Assembly (NCBI GenBank): GCA_001769125.1
Contig: MEOG01000069.1
Location: 62,001-126,000 of the forward strand
Length of the DNA: 64,000 bases
From: Bacteroidetes bacterium GWF2_35_48
GTDB lineage: Bacteria; Bacteroidota; Bacteroidia; Bacteroidales; GWF2-35-48
Reading direction: 5' to 3'
Shown here: positions 60,901 through 64,000 of the stretch, piece after piece
Numbering within the stretch: the first letter of the stretch is position 1
Layout: each line of letters opens with the position of its first letter
Notes under the pieces: model-generated
What the model saw: the letters and a program-made list of their open reading frames with translations, nothing else
What the model was told of the DNA's origin: nothing
Database searches by the model: none
Position numbers and translations under genes: made by a program

Positions 60901-61770
60901 TTAAAAATGGAAAATAAGATAAATAGAACCGCCAAAATTATCGGTATCAATATCTAACATAGAACCACCGGCAGTTTCAGTTGTTATTTTTTTAACATCT
61001 CCATCAGTGAAGTTCCATTCTTCAGATTCCATAACTCCTTTTCCTGTAGTATTGAAATTAATTCCCCAGCCAAATTCTCCACCTAAAGCAATCTTTGGAG
61101 TAAAAAAGTATTCAATACCGGCAAAAGCTCTTGCGCCAATTCCAAATGTTTTTCCTGATTTATCTGAAATCACACCATCCATTGCTGGGTCAAATATGTT
61201 TGTACGTACAGGACTTGTTGGACTTAATGCATTGCCATAGGTATATTTTGTGCTGTTTGTACTATAAAATAATAATGCTTCTCCACCATAGAAACCCTGA
61301 AGTCTGGTTTTTCCTTTACGTTTTTCGAGACCGCCACCGAGAACGATACCTGTAGAAAAACTGCTTTCAACATCTTTAACCTGAAGCGGAGGTATTGAGG
61401 TAGAAGTAACATCATTTACAAACTCAACATCTTTGGTGTTATTAACCATAATTCTGATTTTACCTCTGTAAGCAGTGCTTTCATCAACAAAATATTTTGC
61501 ATAAATGGAATTCGTTCCATCCATGAAATTAAAGCTGCTTGGGTCGGTAAATGTTGTTCCGCTATTTATTTTTGTAAGGTTGCCTATAAGGTTGAAAATT
61601 GGTGTAGCATCAATACCAAAAGCATAATCTCCACTTTCCGGAAGAATTTTACAACCTTTTTTTGATGTTAAACAATCTCCTGAACCGCTAGCGGGCACTG
61701 TTTCTGTTTGAGCTTCTGCAATATTAAACAAGCCAAACACAATCGCTAAAATTAAAGATACTTTTTTCAT
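60901..61770 (-). CDS. outer-membrane beta-barrel protein
   Basis: 289 residues. The signal peptide is residues 1-20 (VSLILAIVFGLFNIAEA-Q). Mature blocks are amphipathic strands: ALGGEFGWGINFNTTG, TFGIGARAFAGIEYFF and a C-terminal GGSIYLIFHF ending in phenylalanine, as in barrel proteins. An N-terminal cysteine pair (CLTSKKGCK) may make a disulfide. Its own promoter is at 61796-61823 (minus strand). No specific family is recognised; it is unlikely to be part of the BMC. Confidence 0.85.
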   Translation of the reverse strand: MKKVSLILAIVFGLFNIAEAQTETVPASGSGDCLTSKKGCKILPESGDYAFGIDATPIFNLIGNLTKINSGTTFTDPSSFNFMDGTNSIYAKYFVDESTAYRGKIRIMVNNTKDVEFVNDVTSTSIPPLQVKDVESSFSTGIVLGGGLEKRKGKTRLQGFYGGEALLFYSTNSTKYTYGNALSPTSPVRTNIFDPAMDGVISDKSGKTFGIGARAFAGIEYFFTPKIALGGEFGWGINFNTTGKGVMESEEWNFTDGDVKKITTETAGGSMLDIDTDNFGGSIYLIFHF

Positions 61771-61795
61771 TTTGTCAAATTTTAGATTTTGAGTG

Positions 61796-61823
61796 CAAAT
61801 TTATTATTTTTTTATTAATACAA
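61796..61823 (-). promoter_or_regulatory. Bacteroidota-type promoter of the barrel gene
   Basis: On the minus strand TAAATTTG (61796-61803) and TTG (61821-61823) are 17 bases apart. The ATG at 61770 is about 25 bases downstream of the -7 element. Confidence 0.6.
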
Positions 61824-61919
61824 ACAATTAAATATTGCGAAGTTGTTGCAATTATTAATTATCATGCTATTCGCACAATAAATTTCTTTTTTAATTTTAG
61901 AATATGATATTTTATTTGC

Positions 61920-61927
61920 TATTTTTG
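61920..61927 (+). promoter_or_regulatory. -7 element ahead of the lipoprotein gene
   Basis: TATTTTTG lies 31 bases before the ATG at 61959 and fits TAnnTTTG. No clear TTG at the -33 place. Confidence 0.35.
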
Positions 61928-61958
61928 TCGCAGAAATAAAAATTAAAAATTTAATGTT

Positions 61959-62408
61959 ATGAAAAAGGTATTATTTTCTTTATTCGCTCTTGGATTAGTT
62001 TCGATGCTTTCATTCAACAGTTGCAACAAAGCAAACACATCAACTTCTGAACCTGTAGCCGGTACTGCAACTATTAAGGGTGTAATTAAAGCAGATATTA
62101 ATTTAGATGGCACTGATGAAACTGTTCCTGCTGGAACAAAAGTAATCGCGCAGATTAATGCTGTGGATTTAATTGATAACCCAACTCCAGGTTATAACTA
62201 TGGCAAAATTCAGTATGAAACTACAACAAGCAGCATAGGAGAATATTCTATATCTGTTGCTGCAGGAACAAAATCAGTTTCTGTAAATTTGATTTGTGAT
62301 GATATAATTGCAGGTTCTGCTGCTTTTCCTAGAATAATTCTTACAGGACCTACAGCTTCTGCTAGTGTTGTTAAAAATAATGTACAGATTATTGATATGA
62401 ATTATTAA
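61959..62408 (+). CDS. small lipoprotein, beta-sandwich-like
   Basis: 149 residues. The signal peptide ends in a lipobox NSC (Cys22). The mature part reads GTATIKGVIKADINLDGTDETVPAGTKV and IGEYSISVAAGTKSVSVNL, a strand-rich fold like carboxypeptidase-regulatory domains. Function unknown. tRNA-Pro starts 15 bases after its stop, so the two may share a transcript. Confidence 0.8.
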   Translation: MKKVLFSLFALGLVSMLSFNSCNKANTSTSEPVAGTATIKGVIKADINLDGTDETVPAGTKVIAQINAVDLIDNPTPGYNYGKIQYETTTSSIGEYSISVAAGTKSVSVNLICDDIIAGSAAFPRIILTGPTASASVVKNNVQIIDMNY

Positions 62409-62423
62409 TAAAAATTGTTTTGA

Positions 62424-62497
62424 CGGGGTGTGGCGCAGTTGGCTAGCGCACTTGCATGGGGTGCAAGGGGTCGTACGTTCGAGTCGTATCACCCCGA
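62424..62497 (+). tRNA. tRNA-Pro(GGG)
   Basis: 74 bases fold as a cloverleaf. The acceptor stem CGGGGTG pairs with CACCCCG (62490-62496). The anticodon arm CTTGC-ATGGGGT-GCAAG gives anticodon GGG (reads CCC/CCU). The T arm has GTTCGAG. The 3' CCA is not encoded (GACAA follows). The first pair C-G and the A discriminator fit tRNA-Pro. Confidence 0.95.
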
Positions 62498-62510
62498 CAA
62501 ATTTTTAATG

Positions 62511-62546
62511 AAAAGTTGCTGATAATAAGTCAGCAACTTTTTTTTT
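62511..62546 (+). terminator. intrinsic terminator after tRNA-Pro
   Basis: AAAAGTTGCTGA (62511-62522) and TCAGCAACTTTT (62530-62541) form a perfect stem, followed by more T to 62546. Confidence 0.85.
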
Positions 62547-62656
62547 GAACTGCATTTGAAATATAAACTGGGATATAGTGTTTCAACAAGAATGTTCTGA
62601 CAGAAAAGAGTCTGTTGCTTAAAAAAAAAAATAAAAAGCAAGGGGCTAAAATATTT

Positions 62657-62690
62657 TTGCATCGAAGTTTATTAAAAATGCTTATATTTG
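62657..62690 (+). promoter_or_regulatory. Bacteroidota-type promoter of prfC
   Basis: TATATTTG (62683-62690) fits the -7 consensus; TTG at 62657-62659 is 23 bases upstream, at the long end of the range. The leader to the start codon would be about 150 bases. Confidence 0.4.
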
Positions 62691-62844
62691 CGACCGATTA
62701 ATGTCAAGGTATTTTAAACATAGTATTCCTACTCCGCCTTGATGTACTCTTCCTCGCAATCTGCTTAGGCCGCGTACAGTAAATTACTTTATTTTATTAA
62801 CCAGGTCGTTCTATTTCAGTGGCTCGACTATATATTTAATAATT

Positions 62845-64000
62845 TTGAAACAGGACGAAATAAATAAAAGAAGAACATTTGGAATTATCAGCCATCCTGA
62901 TGCAGGAAAAACCACACTTACAGAAAAACTGCTATTATTTGGAGGAGCGATACAAACTGCCGGTGCTGTAAAAAGTAATAAAATAAAAAACACAGCAACT
63001 TCCGATTTTATGGAAATTGAAAAGCAGCGTGGAATTTCTGTTGCTACTTCTGTAATGGGGTTTGAATATAATGGCTACAAAATAAATATTCTCGATACAC
63101 CCGGTCACAAAGACTTTGCAGAAGATACTTACCGTACTCTTACTGCTGTTGATAGTGTTATTTTGGTTATAGATTGTGTAAAAGGAGTAGAAGAGCAAAC
63201 CAGAAAATTAATGGAAGTATGTAGAATGAGACATACGCCGGTTATAATTTTTATTAATAAAATGGACAGGGAAGGGCAGGACCCCCTTTCATTACTTGAG
63301 AATGTTGAACAAGAGCTTAACATACATATCCGACCTCTTTCGTGGCCTATTGGAATAGGAAATAAATTTAAGGGTGTTTTTAATTTGTTTGAAAAAAAAT
63401 TACAACTTTTTTCACCGAATGTAACGAAAATAGCTAAAGATGTTTTTGCAATTAATGATATCAATGATATTGAATTTGATCGGCAAGTTGGAGATTCTGT
63501 AGCAAAAAAATTCAGGGAAGAAGTTGAGTTGATTGATGAAATATTTGAGCCTTTTGATTTGGATTTATACACAGAAGGGTATTTAGCTCCTTTATTTTTT
63601 GGAAGCGCTATTAATAATTTCGGTGTAAAAGAATTATTGGACACATTTGTTCGCATTGCTCCTTCGCCACTACCCAGAATAACTAATTTAAGAGAAGTTA
63701 GTCCGCTTGAAAAAGATTTTACCGGATTTATCTTTAAAATTCATGCCAATTTGGACCCGAATCATCGAGACAGAATAGCATTTTGCAGAGTTGTTTCAGG
63801 CAAATTCGAACGCAATAAATTTTATTATCATACGCGATTAAATAAAAAATTGAGGTTTTCTAGTCCTGTTGGTTTTATGGCCAACGAAAAAAGCATTTTG
63901 GAGGAAGCTTTACCCGGTGATGTTGTTGGTTTATACGATACCGGAAATTTTAAAATTGGCGATACGCTTTCAGAAAATGAATCCATTTTTTTTAAAGGAA
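62845..64000 (+). CDS. prfC: peptide chain release factor 3, N-terminal part (cut by window edge)
   Basis: About 385 residues are inside the window; the family is about 525. RF3 is a GTPase that removes RF1/RF2 from the ribosome. G1 is HPDAGKTT (17-24), with [13 protein letters not shown] before it. [27 protein letters not shown] (G2), DTPGHKDF (G3) and NKMDRE (G4) follow in order. No in-frame ATG exists between 62700 and the G1 motif; TTG at 62845 gives the family's usual N-terminus ([12 protein letters not shown]). It follows the terminator at 62546. Confidence 0.92.
   Translation, partial: MKQDEINKRRTFGIISHPDAGKTTLTEKLLLFGGAIQTAGAVKSNKIKNTATSDFMEIEKQRGISVATSVMGFEYNGYKINILDTPGHKDFAEDTYRTLTAVDSVILVIDCVKGVEEQTRKLMEVCRMRHTPVIIFINKMDREGQDPLSLLENVEQELNIHIRPLSWPIGIGNKFKGVFNLFEKKLQLFSPNVTKIAKDVFAINDINDIEFDRQVGDSVAKKFREEVELIDEIFEPFDLDLYTEGYLAPLFFGSAINNFGVKELLDTFVRIAPSPLPRITNLREVSPLEKDFTGFIFKIHANLDPNHRDRIAFCRVVSGKFERNKFYYHTRLNKKLRFSSPVGFMANEKSILEEALPGDVVGLYDTGNFKIGDTLSENESIFFKG

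Overview
The window reads as chromosomal DNA of a Bacteroidota (Cytophagales/Flavobacteriia-like) bacterium. The signs are type IX secretion (T9SS) C-terminal sorting domains of both kinds, SprB-type repeat adhesins, many Cys-lipoproteins and outer-membrane barrels, A-rich leaders without Shine-Dalgarno sequences, and Bacteroidota-type promoters (TTG / TAnnTTTG). No rRNA, phage or complete insertion sequence is present. One tRNA, tRNA-Pro(GGG), lies near the right end.

Layout. 1-3.9 kb: 5' part of dxs, a possible tiny transcript, a small secreted repeat protein and an S9 peptidase lipoprotein. 4.1-10.6 kb: accessory island around rnr, with a two-gene DNA adenine methylase module on one side and a nucleotidyltransferase, a small protein and a frameshifted HepT toxin on the other. 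11-15.1 kb: an MBOAT plus two AlgJ/X-like proteins, a polysaccharide O-acetylation set. 15.7-20 kb: SiaC-like phosphoprotein, queuosine-precursor transporter and a carrier/HEAT/cyclic-nucleotide-binding fusion. 20.1-35.4 kb: a tightly packed minus-strand operon (triple TIR-like protein, transmembrane STAND ATPase with WD40 and SPOR domains, TPR/barrel protein, seven-repeat lipoprotein, 1993-residue T9SS adhesin), preceded by a SpoIIE-type phosphatase. 35.6-44.1 kb: two large surface proteins. 44.2-49.1 kb: topoisomerase IV A subunit, shikimate kinase and a hybrid histidine kinase. 49.2-54 kb: M1 aminopeptidase, YraN, an octanucleotide minisatellite and a secreted protein.

54.6-60.7 kb holds a bacterial microcompartment (BMC) locus: two hexameric, two tandem-trimeric and four pentameric shell proteins with a CoA-acylating aldehyde dehydrogenase, an RpiB-like isomerase and deoxyribose-phosphate aldolase (DeoC). 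This matches the sugar-phosphate-utilizing (SPU) class. The inferred flow is deoxyribose-5-phosphate to glyceraldehyde-3-phosphate plus acetaldehyde, then acetyl-CoA, inside a shell. No phosphotransacylase, alcohol dehydrogenase or regulator is present in the window. Two genes of the locus have strong Shine-Dalgarno sequences, unlike the rest of the window, and a MITE-like palindrome lies just upstream; both suggest acquisition by transfer.

60.9-64 kb: an outer-membrane barrel protein, a lipoprotein, tRNA-Pro and the 5' part of prfC.

The two parts most worth following are the TIR/STAND/SPOR/barrel/adhesin operon, which looks like one envelope-spanning system, and the BMC locus with its altered RpiB active site.
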